Shown here in pieces: positions 5,640 through 5,743 of a stretch of DNA of 5,743 bases. Below the pieces are notes generated by a model. That model was not told where the DNA came from and did no database searches. It saw only the letters and a program-made list of their open reading frames with translations. The stretch is taken from assembly GCA_001751015.1 (NCBI GenBank), contig MAXM01000102.1:1-5743 (forward strand), written 5' to 3'. The position numbers and the translations under genes are program-made. Numbering within the stretch: the stretch's first letter is position 1; each line of letters opens with the position of its first letter. The DNA comes from Desulfobacterales bacterium C00003106. GTDB taxonomy: Bacteria; Desulfobacterota; Desulfobacteria; Desulfobacterales; C00003106.

Positions 5640-5657
5640 TTTTAAAAGGAGTATACC

Positions 5658-5743
5658 ATGAACCCAACAGAAGTAAATCGATTTAATGAGCTGTATCAAC
5701 GTCACCTGAGATTGCTCAAACTTCAAGGAAAAAGTCAGAAAAC
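5658..5743 (+). CDS. N-terminus of a tyrosine recombinase/integrase (3' end outside window)
   Basis: The first 28 codons and two further bases are visible, starting ATG at 5658 with a strong AAAAGGAG site at 5644-5651, 6 nt upstream. The sequence NRFNELYQRHLRLLKLQGKS is the start of the SAM-like core-binding domain of tyrosine recombinases, where a helix ending in a GKS turn is followed by the helix that usually begins T-x-x-x-Y. It closely resembles, from memory, the integrases encoded next to the transposase in IS91-type insertion elements. The catalytic Arg/His/Tyr residues lie beyond the window, so activity cannot be judged. Expected role: strand exchange or resolution for a mobile element. 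Alternatives are a XerC/D-like or integron-type integrase. Confidence 0.7.
   Translation, partial: MNPTEVNRFNELYQRHLRLLKLQGKSQK

Larger units (their letters stand above)
5336..5657. other. AT-rich gene-free region with several palindromes, likely holding a mobile-element end
   Basis: No coding region is visible in these 322 bp. On the left is the presumed glgP promoter. The rest contains hairpins at 5410-5448, 5492-5508, 5524-5538 and 5572-5584, and a diverged direct repeat (5427-5444 and 5621-5639). Because a recombinase of insertion-element type starts at 5658, one end of that element probably falls in this region; the exact boundary cannot be fixed from one side. Confidence 0.5.

Noticed and set aside
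1..5743. CRISPR array, tRNA, rRNA, retron or a new defence system
   Set aside because: No regularly spaced repeats, no cloverleaf or rRNA-like stretch, no reverse transcriptase, and no effector genes other than vapC were found.

Overview
This is a bacterial window of mixed origin. The long genes in the middle (about 1.1-5.3 kb) are moderately GC-balanced housekeeping or metabolic genes. The two ends are AT-richer and carry toxin-antitoxin and mobile-element sequence. The gene mix is a non-photolyase SPL-family radical SAM protein, a bacterial MEMO protein and a DUF3417-type alpha-glucan phosphorylase. It suggests a Gram-negative anaerobe of the Desulfobacterota/Nitrospirota type or a similar lineage. 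That is an inference from gene content, not a taxonomic proof.

Layout. (1) 1-164: the C-terminal end of a small antitoxin-like protein, cut by the window edge and without a visible partner toxin. (2) 194-841: a complete vapBC toxin-antitoxin operon with promoter, palindromic operator, strong ribosome binding site and a 4-nt vapB/vapC overlap. (3) 842-1133: non-coding; most of it (937-1109) is one long nested imperfect palindrome that resembles a MITE or REP-like element and ends about 25 nt before the next gene. (4) 1134-2240: a radical SAM protein of the spore photoproduct lyase (SPL) family with a CX3CX2C cluster motif, in which the position of the catalytic Cys of true SPL appears to be Glu. 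(5) 2359-3207: a MEMO-family (AmmeMemoRadiSam system protein B) protein behind its own likely promoter. (6) 3221-5335, minus strand: an alpha-glucan phosphorylase of the compact DUF3417-containing type, converging on the MEMO gene with only 13 bp between stop codons. (7) 5336-5657: AT-rich, gene-free, full of short palindromes and a diverged direct repeat. (8) 5658 to the end: the first 28 codons of a tyrosine recombinase whose N-terminus resembles the integrases that accompany IS91-type elements.

How the genes work together. VapB and VapC form a self-regulated toxin-antitoxin pair. GlgP works alone here in glycogen or maltodextrin breakdown, releasing glucose-1-phosphate. The SPL-like and MEMO genes run in the same direction, but each seems to have its own promoter, and no pathway joining them can be read from the sequence. 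The most unusual structures are the 173-bp palindrome next to the SPL-like gene and the repeat-rich leader of the recombinase. I see no CRISPR array, rRNA or tRNA, and no new multi-gene defence system that I can support.
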